Notes under the pieces: generated by a model
The model's database searches: none
What the model was told of the DNA's origin: nothing
What the model saw: only the letters and a program-made list of their open reading frames with translations
Part shown: in pieces, positions 1 to 12,100 of the stretch
How positions within the stretch are numbered: the stretch's first letter is position 1
Layout: every line of letters starts with the position of its first letter
Position numbers and translations under genes: made by a program
DNA from: Lunularia cruciata
Taxonomy: Eukaryota > Streptophyta > Marchantiopsida > Lunulariales > Lunulariaceae
Direction of reading: 5' to 3'
Assembly (NCBI GenBank): GCA_948567375.1
Contig: OX419755.1
Location: forward strand, 70,746,944-70,810,943
DNA: 64,000 nt

Positions 1-716
1 ATCTTGATTCTTGCAAGGTTCTGTATATCTGTGGAGTAATTCTACGAAGGTTTTAGGGAATTCAGTGCTTCACAGGGCGTACGTTGCAGGACGATTTGCA
101 TAGATTTGGGTACTTATTCGGTCTTTCCCACGCCAAAACCATGAACCTGGGGAATCCTCCTAGTCATCGACAAACGGTCTGTACGGTCATTAAATATCTA
201 TATTATCTAAGTTGTGAGTTGTCTTACGTGTAGGAAGCTTTAGATCTAGCTATAACATGAGATTATTCGTGACTCTGAATCAGCTCCATCAGCTGGGAAT
301 GTGACTATCTCCAGGAGTTGCAGTTTGTCATACACTCTTCGTTTCCCGCAGCTCTTGTGTCTTTTTGTTGGGATGCATATCTCAATGAGGTTACAGTACT
401 CAGTTGATGAGATGCCCTTTTTCTTTTCCGCGAGAAGATGTGGAGCTTGATAAAGAGAACGATCTAGGAGAAATCATCGATGCTCAGTTGAAATTCTCTC
501 AATACTTGACACGCTTGGAAGGCATGCCGATCTCAGTTATCCTTATAAGCTGGACTCGAAATTTTCGCTAATCCGCTTAGTATGACTTTGGGAGACGGTT
601 CAGGGAACCTATAAATGGAGTCCAGTACTTTGTGGAAGCATGTAAAGATGTTGAGTGGCAGGTCCATCTTGCTGAACATATTTCTCTGCTTACTCACTCA
701 TGGGATGTTCCTACAG

Positions 717-1462
717 GCCATTGACGATGACGCAAATCAAACAGGACAAATGGTTGCCGGACTTTTGAATTGGCCACAAGCAACATTTGCTTCAAAGGTT
801 TGCTCTCTTTTGACCTTGGTTCTCCTCGTTTGAAGTCTTGCAGTCTCTTGTTCAATGAAATGTTCTTATGCTGTTAAACCACTTATGCTACATGTATGCG
901 GTAGTCAAAAGCTGAGCTGGGTGGCTATGCGAAACCAGGTCTGGTTTTGCCTTCGGCATCTTGGGTCCTACTATGTAGTCGTTAATAATGTGATTCTTGT
1001 GCCTGCAGGTTGCTTTCGGTGACAAGAATGATGTTACAGTTGAACGGGAGGTAGATGGTGGTTTGGAGACTTTGAGGTTACAGCTTCCTGCGGTTCTAAC
1101 GTGCGTTCTAATTACCTTGCCTTTTGTTTTTATTCGGCAGTCTTTTAAACAGTTTACAATTTGAGGGTGGAGGCTTCTCAGCAAGATACAAATGCATGAC
1201 CGCCGTTTGTAGCTGACGTTGTTGTATGTTGTGCAGAACCGATCTCCGCCTCAATGAACCACGATATGCCACTTTGCCCAACATCATTAAAGCGAAGAAA
1301 AAACCCATTAGTAAGGTGACACCTGAAGAACTGCAGGTTGATATCAAGCCAGATTTTAGTATTTTGGAGGTCGTAGATCCTCCAAAACGGAAAAGCGGAA
1401 TAATAGTGACATCTGTCGATGAGCTTGTGGACAAGCTAAAAAACGAAGCTCATGTGATTTAA
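717..1462 (+). CDS. ETFB: Electron transfer flavoprotein subunit beta, 3' exons only (partial)
   Basis: The mitochondrial ETF beta subunit passes electrons from matrix dehydrogenases to ETF-ubiquinone oxidoreductase. Three exons read in phase: 717-797, 1009-1100 and 1237-1462, with AG/GT borders at each junction. The first encodes [20 protein letters not shown], the family's conserved AIDDD..QTG segment; the second carries [14 protein letters not shown]; the last has [15 protein letters not shown] and the C-terminal [16 protein letters not shown] before TAA. These match the C-terminal third of plant ETF beta as I know it. The N-terminal exons are not found in bases 1-716, so the gene either starts left of the window behind a long intron or is truncated. 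The apparent ATG at 615 lies in intron sequence and is not the start. Identification is firm; completeness is unknown. Confidence 0.9.
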
Positions 1463-2921
1463 GGAATAATGAGCACCAACCGTTCTGTATGACAACTTTT
1501 TGTCACCGAAGAGTCTGCTGATGCTAGCACTCTGCTCTTCCGCACATGTCTCAGATAATTTCTTCTAGGTCAACACAATCACAGGTCGAAGTTTAGGTCA
1601 CGTTAGTGTACTGAGCGTCCAATTGACGTTTGCATATTGTTAATAACTGTGTATATTGGTTGTAAATAAACTTTGTAACGTCAGCTGTAGCATGAGATGT
1701 TACTCGTAGTGCACTCATATGAATTGCAAGCGTGGGACGACAATGTTGAGAATAACATTCTTAACAAGCCATAGCTTAGTCGTCAGTATCATTTTCATGG
1801 GCTGGAAGGACATGGAAGTGACTGTTCTAGCTGCCAGTTAAGGTTTTGGTAGCCTTCATCTTTCGTGTATGAAGACTTGCTGCAGTAGTATTCTTCACTT
1901 ATCCCGCAGGAAAAATCATTTTGATCTTTTACGAGCAGTAATCATCGTACGAAATGTTTACAAGTAGGGAATGTTGAAGTTGCCTTGTGTGGGAGGAAAC
2001 CAAATTATAACGGGTTTACGAGCAGTGCGTTGGTGCAACCTAAAGCAGAAATTTGTGGCAGAGCACAGCTGCCATTGTCCTTCTCATCTCCAATCGGATG
2101 GCGTATTTACTTAAATGTAGTTTCAACTTTCTTCAGTTGAAGCATTAGGGCTTGTGCTGCACAATGACTGCTCGTTTACCGATTTTTTTGCGTACTTTAT
2201 CTGGAAATGTTCTAGAGGACGTTCATCTAGTAGTGCATGATTGGTCCTCGTGGGCATACTGTCCATTTCAGGTTGTGCAAGTCGACGCGCATGCGCAGAA
2301 AGCTGTATTCCCTACCGTTCGACTTTTACTTTGCCGCAGTTTTTGGGTTTATTCGAAATCTTCCCCACCGCTGGACCTCTCGATACCTTTAACGTTCCTG
2401 CGCTGCTTTACGTTCCGGGCTTTGACGTTTCTGTGCCAGATTCTTATTCACATTGAAAATAGAATGATCCACATGTCTATATAACTGGAAATATGTCTGT
2501 TCCACAATGCCTTCAGCGCAGTAGTTCTGCAAAGGGTAACAAAATGCAATATGAAGCACTCCGTATCCGGCTTCGAAGTACATATTCCTGGATAAATTAC
2601 TCAGGAACTCAGCCTTGGCTATGGCGGAAGAGAAGCGAAAGAACACCGAGATGTGGATCCACATACAGAAGATCTTGACAAGAACAACTCAAGAGGAAGT
2701 AAAGGCTTGCCGAGGATCCTTTAGGGCAGTGCATATATCTCCCCGAGGCGACACATATCTCTCCGGGATGTTGGGAGCGCAACCGCAACTTCTCAAAATA
2801 TGGCTCAATTGTCTTTCCACTGTACATGATGCTTTGACAAGAGGCATTGCAAAAAATTAAGTAGATCTAATTGTGCAAATATATCCAATGTGCTTTTCGC
2901 CACCTTCAGTGGCACCTGATA
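1463..2921. other. Intergenic region between convergent ETFB and mTERF genes
   Basis: This stretch holds the 3' flank of the ETFB gene and, on the other strand, that of the mTERF gene. Several short open frames overlap in different phases at 2150-2860, but none has recognisable motifs, good splice borders or sustained coding character. I see no RNA gene or mobile element here. Confidence 0.5.
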
Positions 2922-5505
2922 CTACCGGAGGAGTTTTCTCCGGGCCTTGTATGGGGCCCGAGTTGGGGGCTTCCCTGTCAAATAACGCATCTCGAAATCA
3001 TGGTCCACGCAAGCCAGCATCGACGGCAAGCTTGTGGAGATAGACTTTTTGAATAACTTCTCGTGTCTTGGCATTATCCTTCTCTCCAGGCTATATCCAA
3101 AGTACTGAAAACATGGCACGTGATCTAGTCAGTGGTTGCAGATAATAAAGTGTGCGTACCTTATAGCCCTCACACTCTGCCATCTAAGGTCCGAGACAAG
3201 TGGAATGAGATAGAAGCCTGTCAATTTGCCCAGTGTAAGGAAGTTTGTAAATAGACAAAGGAGCAAGTTTCTCCTATGGAACCTATGGAATATACATAGA
3301 ACGATGACAATATCTACTGTACCATACTTCGATTTGGAACCTCTGTAGATACCGGTTTCACGACCCCACATACTTGAACTTTCCCCTCATTGGTATTATC
3401 GTCGTTACCTGCAGCCTCTCATGAGCATAGGAATACATGACAAAGCCTACTGCTTGCATAGATGAGGCAAATGAGGTAGATTATTACCTGAGGAAAATCA
3501 ATAACCTCATCCACCGAGCGTTTCATGACGTTGACTAAGTAATCGTACTTTGGTCCTAGGGATCCCTCAATGCTCTGACCCAGCATAGATGGGAAGAGTA
3601 CGATCATGGTTGCAATATCGGTAGCGCTGAGACCCAAACCCAGTAAAAATTCGAACTTAGGCCGCAAATTTTTCTCTATGCTGCAACACAGTATCTGACC
3701 ATTTCGAACAAGGAGCAACTCGATATCCCTTTCTTTGTTGAGTCCTATAGTACGGAAAAATTCTACCACTGGCCTCAGCTTGTCGTCCACGTTTAAAGTT
3801 AAGACCTGCAGAACGCCAACACAACAATATCCTCAGGATGAATAAAATATTCCCTTAAATCAACAATCTGCAGGCTAAACTGCATTTATGACTAGTGCAC
3901 TGCCATAAAAGAAGAGCTATGTACTAGACTTCTCAGTTGAGACATCTCAAACTTCGGTGCTGGCAATTCAAGTTCGAATATAGTAACTCGTACAAAGATG
4001 CAAAGACGCTTTAGAGGTTCAACCTGCCAAAACTCCAACCCACAAAAATTGCAGCGTCCGCGGTACTATGAAACTGTTATTCGTACCACTGAAAGGCAAT
4101 CGCTGGAATACAAGGATGACCAAGTGGACTGCTGAAACGAGGTATGAGGACGACTTACCTGAGGAGCGGTGGTAATGACTTTCCCAATCATTTCCCTTTT
4201 CACGCCAAACTCCATGAGACAGTTCACACTTGGCTCCAAGCCTGGTATAGTGTATCCAAGCAGCTGCGGCCTACGCAATATAACTTTCCCAATATCTTTG
4301 GGTTTCACTCCCAGCTCCATTAGGTAGGTGATCATAGGGTACATCTTTCTCTGAGGATCCAATACAAGCACCTCGGCATACCTTCTAATAAGTTTAGGGA
4401 CATCCACTGGTTTCATGAACCTTGAAAGATACTGAACCGTACCTTTCATGCTTTCTAAACTATAATTGAGAAGGTTCGGCCTCCTTGCTACTGCTTTACC
4501 CAGCGATCCTGCACCGAGTCCCATACTAACCAGAAATTCCAAGTTGGAAGCCACATTCGAATGAGTGACGTTGGAGAAAAGTTCAGGAGCCTTCCTTATT
4601 ATCCTTGTCAGATCGTCAATTGGCACACCAGAATCCACCAGACAATCTACAACATATTTAATGCGGTCTAACTGGTGTCCTAACAGCTGCGGTCGCGATT
4701 TGATAATCTTCAGAAACTCTTCCTTGTGAAGACCTACAGAAGTGAAGTACTCAAAGACCTGGGTAACATGCTCGACGCTTTGGAAGAGCAGACCTGGCCA
4801 CACTTTACACATGCTGATTATGACAGCATGATCTATGCCCTGGTCCACAGCAAACTTGAGAAGTTGATACACCACCTTTGCATTCCCCCCAAGAACACTA
4901 GGGTCTTTGGTGATGATAGCAGCGAGGTCAGTGTCAGGCATCCCAAACTCTTTCATGAGTGCAAGCATCTCTTGCCATTGCCTTTCTGGAACACTCCTGG
5001 ATTGGTCAAAGCATTTTGCTAACGCCGGCATTTCAACACCCATCTCCGATAAATAAAGAATACACTTATCAACTTTCATCTCCACTTTGATCTCAGCTTT
5101 TGTGAATCCATGACCTTCCGAAACCACCTTGAAATTGTATTGGGCTGTTGGAGAAGACAGACAGACTTCCTGCTCATTATGCTCTCTTGCTCGTCCTTTG
5201 CGTTTTAGAGGGACGGCTTTCAATAATCGAGTTTCTTGTGAAGAATTTGCAAGGGTGAGTTCCTTGTCTAAATGCAGAGGGTACTGCTCCACTGCTACAA
5301 ACGCAGGCAGGTTCGATATCGCATGATTACTTGAGATACTCCAAACCTGTTCATATATTCTAGTTCTAAGAGGGACTTCTTTAAAAGGGGACTCTACAGG
5401 AACATTCCAGTTCCGATGTATCCAATTCCCGCGATCGATGATGGTTGACCTAGAGAGGTGCATCTTGTAGCAGCAGCGCCGACTAGAACTGCAAATATAT
5501 GGCAT
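2922..5505 (-). CDS. mTERF-domain protein, probably organellar
   Basis: mTERF proteins bind organellar nucleic acid through stacked helical repeats and act in transcription, RNA processing or translation in chloroplasts and mitochondria. Three exons on the minus strand are in phase: 5505-4159, 3805-3488 and 3104-2922 (615 aa). Donors read CAG/GTAAGT and CAG/GTAATA; acceptors read CTGCAG and TTTTCAG. The repeats show the typical pattern of ~35 residues with LG(V/L) turns and a P-x-LL signature (for example KSRPQLLGHQLDRIKYVVDC and ILRRPQLLGYTIPGLEPSVN). The last exon has YFGYSLERRIMPRHE followed by SLPSMLACVDHDFEMRY, which is characteristic of plant mTERF C-termini. The N-terminus (MPYICSSSRRCCYK..) is rich in Ser/Arg and fits a transit peptide; I chose this ATG, not the upstream GTG at 5511. 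The exact paralogue cannot be assigned. Confidence 0.88.
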
Positions 5506-7070
5506 GTCCACAAGAATGCCCTACCTTAAGCTACCTGACTTCCCCTATCCCATCCTACATTTACAGCCAGAGTGTTGGTGTATGTCACTAAGAAACCGGA
5601 AGGCGGGACCTGAACAAGCTGCACATTTGCAGATGAGATATGTCAGGAATGTACTAAATGCTGGAAATGTTGTTATCCTCCGAGAATGTACTGAATTTGA
5701 AAATGATAAAAGAAGGTGAAAGAGATGTGCAACTTCAAAATAGGTTGCCCAGCAATCTAAGGAGTTGGTTGAAATTCTTGAGCTTGGTGCATTATGTATA
5801 TCATCCGCTTAGCTTAATTTGAGGGGCTTAACTTGAGGCCGCTTGTCGAACCTTAAGTGCGGCTATTCCCTTCTCAGAACTCAACAAAATGCAAGGATAG
5901 ATCAATCACCTTGCAACAATTTAACATCACCATATCCGCTTCACTGCCGGGGAATCTGATCCGCACACCATCTTCAGTCACGCACTCCAGTTCCTGCAAA
6001 ATCAGAAGGTTGGTTGGTTGAAAGTTCTTCGACAATCCCTGTGGCGAAGTCCTTCAGCAAGTTGGCACCTTAGACCCCTTCCAAATTGCAAATTGAGTTT
6101 ATAACAGGTTTTACAACGCAATAAAACTGAGTTTTACTGCCTGCCCTGCGTTGCATCAGGCGGACAACAGAAGTGATTATGCTTCTGACCATCGAACACA
6201 AAAGAACTTCAAGTGCTGACCAAATGCAGATGGTTATGAGTAGGTTGACCCGGCTGCTGATTGACGAGTGTAATCTTTCGTCATTTCAGATCAGTTTACC
6301 TACAGAGACGTGGACTGCAAAATGTATACTGATTAATGCTCATGTCCCAGTCTTCTGCCTCCTTCCCTCGTTGAAAAGAAGTGCACCGAGTGGGGTTGGG
6401 TACAGAGAGAAAGCAGGTGGAAGAATTTGTCTCATATCGAAGCATATAATCTATTTCTACTTCATCCAACGTGCATGACTTGCGCGCGGTTTTCCATCAA
6501 TGTCACTCTAGGCTGGGCTGAGCTGAGCTGATAGAACCATTGCACTTGGAGGGAGTTTCAACAACGTAGTTATAGGACCAAAATCTTTCCTCTTTCTAAC
6601 AGACTACTGACGAGTTTTAATGAGAGCAGCACACTTGCAAAATTCTGATAAGAAAGGTTTCACTGAGTAGAAGAAACACATCTAGACACATTCCTTGGTT
6701 CGAAGCTGAAATTCATCCCAGCTGTGAGAGACATGTAGCGCTGTAGACATGTAGAGACCCACGAATCCTAAAAGCGCTCTTGCGAGGAATCGTTTACACA
6801 TGTTGCAACGTGAAATTTCCCGAAAATTCTCTTCATTACATAATTAGAGAGTGGAGGAGTAGTACCGTAGTCACATGATCCTCTCTCACGAACAACAACA
6901 CGTCCTCGTCCTGCGAAATTTCCCCCACGCACAACACGCCATCCTTTTCCCTTCCACAACGAAATCCAAGTTCCTGCCTAAACCCAAAACCCCAAACCAG
7001 ATCCCTGTTCGTTCGTTCATTCACTCGTCTGGATCATGGATTGGCTCCATCAATCTCCTCTCAATGGGAC
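5506..7070. other. Intergenic region upstream of mTERF
   Basis: This is the 5' flank of the minus-strand mTERF gene and the left flank of the small-ORF locus. One minus-strand block at 5874-5993 has an AG acceptor and an open frame ending in TGA; it is discussed as a weak candidate exon in the findings. Otherwise I see no gene. Confidence 0.4.
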
Positions 7071-7076
7071 AAAAAC

Positions 7077-7249
7077 CACGTGGCATTCTTCTATTCGTCC
7101 CTTCCACTCAATGGATCACCTTCGTCTAAGCTTGACACGTGGCACAAGAACTGAAATAGGCGCGAATCAGGAAGGGAGGACGCTGAATGAACGTCCGTAC
7201 CTCCTGTCCGAAGAAATGGATGGAAGGAAGGATGTTTATGGTATAAAAG
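7077..7249 (+). promoter_or_regulatory. Promoter with two ABRE/G-box motifs and a TATA box
   Basis: Two perfect CACGTGGC motifs lie at 7077-7084 and 7136-7143, about 60 bases apart. TATAAAAG follows at 7242-7249, and a purine-rich leader runs to the ATG at 7311. Paired ABREs 100-170 bases upstream of a TATA box are the classical layout of abscisic-acid and dehydration-responsive plant promoters, where bZIP factors of the ABI5/AREB class bind. Function is inferred from motif layout only. Confidence 0.6.
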
Positions 7250-7310
7250 TCGTATCAGGGAGGGAGGGAGAGCTACTACCGGAGGCGTCGGCGGCTACGA
7301 CGTCGCAGCT

Positions 7311-7487
7311 ATGGAAACGAAGAAGGGAAGGGAAGTAGCGGCTTATGAGAAGCATGTGCTGCCACTTAGGTTGATACTCTGTGGTGTAGAAGCTCTCGTC
7401 GTCGTATCTGACAACAGTAACCACAAGTATCACGTCGAGTTTGTGGGCCAGGAGTTGTCACATCGAGCGAGAGAACAAATAATGTAA
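7311..7487 (+). CDS. Small ORF (58 aa) behind an ABRE/TATA promoter
   Basis: ATG at 7311 is the first ATG after the TATA box at 7242 and opens a 58-codon frame that ends TAA at 7487. The product begins METKKGREVAAYEKHVLPLR, continues with a hydrophobic patch (LILCGVEALVVV) and ends in a charged segment. I do not recognise it. It could be a complete small stress-induced protein, or the first exon of a longer transcript if a donor inside it is used; none looks strong, and I found no following exon. The case rests mainly on its position just downstream of a well-formed promoter. Confidence 0.4.
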   Translation: METKKGREVAAYEKHVLPLRLILCGVEALVVVSDNSNHKYHVEFVGQELSHRAREQIM

Positions 7488-9135
7488 TCCTGGAATCAAG
7501 GTTTTGGTCAAACACTTTTACGGCTCGCGCTTCAATCAATAATCAAATTTTCGATCATCCAAGACAATCCTTGGGGAAGATGGAAACTACTCTGCTCTAC
7601 GGATGTGAACAAGACGTGGTGTAATTGTTGTTGTTGTTGTTGTTTCTGTTTCGACTTCCTTTCGGGAGTCGAAAGTTTAGGAGGACAAGGAGCTGTCAAC
7701 TGTTCCTCTACCTCAGCAGCATGAACAAGGAAAAGCCCTTTAACGAGGAGAGTCTTTTTGGATCAAAAGTACAGTAGTCGGCTTTCAGATCGTAAAGCTA
7801 AGGCCTCTTCACGTTTGGGTGGTGTGCTACATGCTCCTGAGCAATACTGTAGACTGTAAACAATGAACAATACTACAATACTGAATCCAATGTACGGGAC
7901 TTCATCTGCAGTCAAATGAGGATGGGAGCAATTAATTATACTATTCTGCGAGGTCTATGCGCGATCGATGTATGAGTATGCTCTATGCTCATGTCACAGG
8001 GTCAGCCGTAATGAGCAGGGGTGAGTGAGTTCCACACTCTTGAGGTGCTTCTTCTGTCAGTCAAGCACCTTCCTGTCGACTTCAACTTTCCAGCCTGACT
8101 TTGCTGCACGTGTGGGCCCGATGTAAACTTCAATAAACGAAACGAATGGTACCAAAGTTTGGCGCTTGTACGTCAGTAGTTTCCTGCGCCTTCCGCTTAA
8201 AGCTGGTAGATAGTGCCGAAATCTCAAGGCCATGGCTCTAAAACTCTTGCGGCGTTTCACCTTGTGCACAGCTGATCTTATAAGCTCAAGGCGAGCCGGT
8301 GATAGGCTTGTGTAGCTGGAACAGTTGAACCACTCAAGGTTTTGGAAGTTGTCAGCAAATGCCTTAATTTTTCGCCATGGCTACCTGCAGCATTTGGGCC
8401 TCTTGGCGACCAGATTAAGTCTGTCGTAGAGAAAGGGACTATCATTGTTCAACTCCTTAAGTTGAGCAGCCTACCTGTTATACCCCAATGGAACGACCTC
8501 GATCCCGGCTGCTCCTTCCGTTGCAATATCAATCCACTGAACCAGTTCCTTCATTGCTTGCAGGTAAGAATGAAACATGCACTGACTGATATTGTGTCTC
8601 ACCGCGAAGAGGCCGTGGGATCGAGGTGGAACGGGACAGTCTAATAAGGCTCCTGCTTCCAGCCGCCGGTAAGGAGTAGTGTACTGTATGCAAAAGCTCA
8701 CTGCATTGTCTTGATAATTAATGTCCGACGTGCATGTTTTAGAGATTTATTTCAAATTGCGTGGTGATGATAAATGCCCGGAAGCAGAAGCGACCCAAAT
8801 AGAAGATCGTCCGTCCACTCTGACCATGATGTGGAGTAGTGGTGAGGAGAAGAAGGCTGATGGAGTTATTGGATTTCGCGTTTCCAGGAGTACGGACGTT
8901 GCTATCACGGCGCTCGGTTCACTTTGCTTCACTTCACCTCAAGGCAGCAGCAACAGTAGCTCAAAGCTGAAGGAGTATTACCGGCATTGCGCCCCGATCT
9001 CGTTTATGACATTGTCGTGCACAACAGAGACTATGAGGGGCACAACGGATTCTAGCAGGCAACGCCTCATTTTAGATTCGTCTTCACATCACAGCGCCAG
9101 CTGAAGACTCACTGTCTGAGGCGAGAGTGGAAACC
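7488..9135. other. Intergenic region and 5' flank of the ROCO gene
   Basis: A short (TTG)n microsatellite lies near 7626-7645. An open frame of 127 codons at 8721-9104 lacks recognisable features and sits where the ROCO 5' UTR or promoter should be. A block at about 8480-8640 contains an imperfect self-similarity (GGAACGACCTCGATCCC and its near reverse complement). No gene is supported. Confidence 0.4.
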
Positions 9136-12100
9136 ATGGACCCAGAAGCAGGCCCGGTGGGCAGGACTCCCAAGAGTCCGAATTCTGCAGGAGAGGATCT
9201 GCCCCCCAGGAAAGGCCCTGAGGCTTTGCTTCAACGAGTAGATGCCTCTACTCCTGCTCCTGGTACATCTGGTAGGAAAACGAAAGTTCCATTTTCCTGG
9301 TACTTCCCCGTTCCAACCGGCATGAGTAATAAGACTGAGTCTCCTGTTTTCGAGGCTACCAAGAGCGAAATTGAGGAAAGCAAGCAGCATCAGGAGGATA
9401 GCACTGCAGGGGGAGATTCACAAAGCAGAGTGAAGGCGGGGCTCGATTCAAAGTCTCAGCAATTTCGGACTGATACTGAGATTCAAGGTCAGCAAACGAC
9501 TTCCGAGTTGGAGACTCAGAGAACGCCCCTCATCCTTCAACAGTTACTGCGGGATAAAAACCAAGTTGCCAGGGAGGAAGCGTCTGTTCTCAAAGACAAG
9601 ATCATCCAACTGCTGCCTGTGGAAAATTGGAGGGACGCTAGGTTGAAAGTTCTCAGCAACATCGGGAATGGGTTTAGGAACCTGACGAAAGTTGACCTAC
9701 TTCGTTCACTAGACCACTTCAATTCCCCTGGCTTGAATATAGAACTCTCGTTTACAGAGTTGGAAGCGGCTTTGCGACTTCTGCAGGGTAGCACCGCTTT
9801 ACGAGAATTGACCTTGGATAATTTAGCATTTTTCCGTCCATGGATGGCAGTGGTCGGCACAGGGGCTGGGTGTATCTTATTGGCTGAAGTACTCCGCAGT
9901 ATCAAAACCCTGGAAGTTCTCTCAGTAGAGAATGTGCAAATGCGAGCGGCTGGTCTTGCTCACATTGCAGGGGCCTTAGCCGCCAATGGCCCATCCAGTC
10001 TCCAGCGGCTCAATTTGAGCCGAAACCCAATTGGGGACGAGGAAGGAGCCACTCATGTGGGAGTAATCCTTACCGCGGCACGCAATTTGAAGGCCCTCGA
10101 TCTCAAGTACATTTCCATGGACGAAGGAGGAGCCAAGCAGTTGGGAGAAGCACTTGCCCGGCATCAATCACTGGAAGAGTTGTGTGTGAGTCTGGAGCAG
10201 TGGAGACGAAAAGACGAAGCGTCTGCTTTTCCATGGGGCATAGCAGGTCTGGGATTAGAAACATCCGTGAAGGCAGGATCGCTGGATCGCTTTTTAACAG
10301 CAGCGTTTACTGGTTTGCATCCCAACACTTCCGTTCAAAAGTTAGTGGGTGTCTATGGCGGAGGCACAAGTAGTCTTGGAGTCCTCCCCCAAATGTTGCG
10401 GGACAATCCATCTCTAAGGGAGCTTCAACTTTTAAACCCCGACTCTCTAGTCTTTCGAGTTCCTAGTGAGGACTGGAAAGACCTGTTCTCATCTTTGCAA
10501 GTAAATTCCGCCTTGCAAAGTCTGAAGTTGACAAATGTATATTTCTTGTATTCGACCAAGTTATATTTCAATTACACTGTGGTTCAAATGGAAGATCGTG
10601 TGAAGAAAGGCATAGGCTTGGATATTGATGCATTTGCCCAGCTCGTGGATCTTCTCAAGACGAGAACATCTCTAACCCGTCTTCACCTGGAGTGCACGGG
10701 TTATAGTTGGACTGCTGCTTGGCCTACTTTTTATAGAGCGCTCAAGAGGAACTCTACCTTGAAGTCTCTGACCCTCTATGGGGATGTTGTGCCACTTGAA
10801 GCTGGCAGTGCAGTATTAGAGTGGATTCAAGCCAGTACTCCACTGGAGGAACTGGACTTCGGTGACACGTCACAATGGCGATCTCGTGACGAGCTTCGCT
10901 TCTGGTGGAAGGATTTTTTCAGGTCCCTGAGGGATAACACGAGTCTGAAACGTCTGCGACTAGGTTCTGACTGTTTCTGGGATGACGAAGCTTTCAGGGA
11001 GCTCATGGCTGTGCTGCAAGTTAATTCCACTTTGCAGGAGATTGAATTTTCTGGACGGGAGCCTGAGGGGAAGGCAGCCCTGGTGAGGGAGGCCCTGAGA
11101 CGCAAATCTAGGCAGGAGACGTACTTAGCAGAGCTTCGGAGGGGCCTGGCAAGAACAGCTTGGACATATCCAAAATGTGGTCGAGTGTTCCTATGTGGAT
11201 ATCCAGAGGCAGGTACATATCGTCTGCTTGTGCGCGCGCCCCCTCCATTCTTCTACTCCCTTATAAACTTCATTGTCCGCTTGTACTCTAAACTCTGCTC
11301 TTCCTGAGAAGTCATTTTGTCTCAAAGCTGTGGTCGAAAGTCAGTAGCTCTTCAACAGCAACGTCGTGGTTAACAAATCGAGAAACTCACACATGTGTTC
11401 AATATGTTTTAGAGTTTAATCGTACAGTTTGTGGGACAAAACAACGGCTCCGGAAGCAGATTTTCAGGTTCAGTTTGTAATGTTCTTCTAGCTTTCATAG
11501 TATTTATGAAGACCTCTATAAAACGTTGTGTTGGAGAAGCTGTGTCCCATGAAGGGCAGAAGACGAATGCTGGTTGCTAACCAATAGCAAACCAGAGTAG
11601 TATTTTTCTTCTCCTATGATAGTGGCCTTCACTCAGTTGCCTCAAAGGAGGTCAATCACCCAGCCCAAGGGCTGCTTGACAACCTCTCAGCCTGCGCGAT
11701 TGCTTCATCAAGCATCTAGAACCATCAAGTTACCTTTTTGGTGTGCCTCCCAGAGATGGAAGAGAACGCTTTATCAGTTACCAACTATGCCAAGATGGAG
11801 TATTCACGGACACCGTGATGTTTCAAGTGAGAGTGTCGATTAAACTGTACAGGAAGCCTGCCTGACCTTTGACCCTGGTGTTATATACAAACAACATGCT
11901 AAAGTGATCCCTCTTATCCCAGGGTATGTACCGCAGGACATATAAATTTTCCACGAAGCCATGAGGGATTCTATCATACTATGGAACTTAGCTGGAACTG
12001 TGAGGCATTTACTTCTCATACCTTGTTCACTATGTCATGTCTTGTCTTGTCCTACGTGGGTACAGAGCGAGTTCTAACGAGCGGGTTCCATGTTCATGTA

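Noticed and set aside
1-716. Search for the missing upstream exons of ETF beta, including the very first bases
   Set aside because: No frame matches the expected GKQ-ending exon before AIDDD; weak resemblance at bases 1-17 is too short to call.
615-833. Open frame beginning MESSTLWK as a separate gene
   Set aside because: Only its second half (717-797) is coding, as an ETF beta exon; the rest is intron.
2152-2860. Cluster of overlapping short frames in three phases
   Set aside because: No motif, splice pattern or consistent frame; they appear to be chance frames in the ETFB/mTERF intergenic region.
8721-9104. 127-codon plus-strand open frame just upstream of the ROCO start
   Set aside because: No motif, no splice link in frame to the ROCO ATG, and composition typical of leader sequence; treated as flank.
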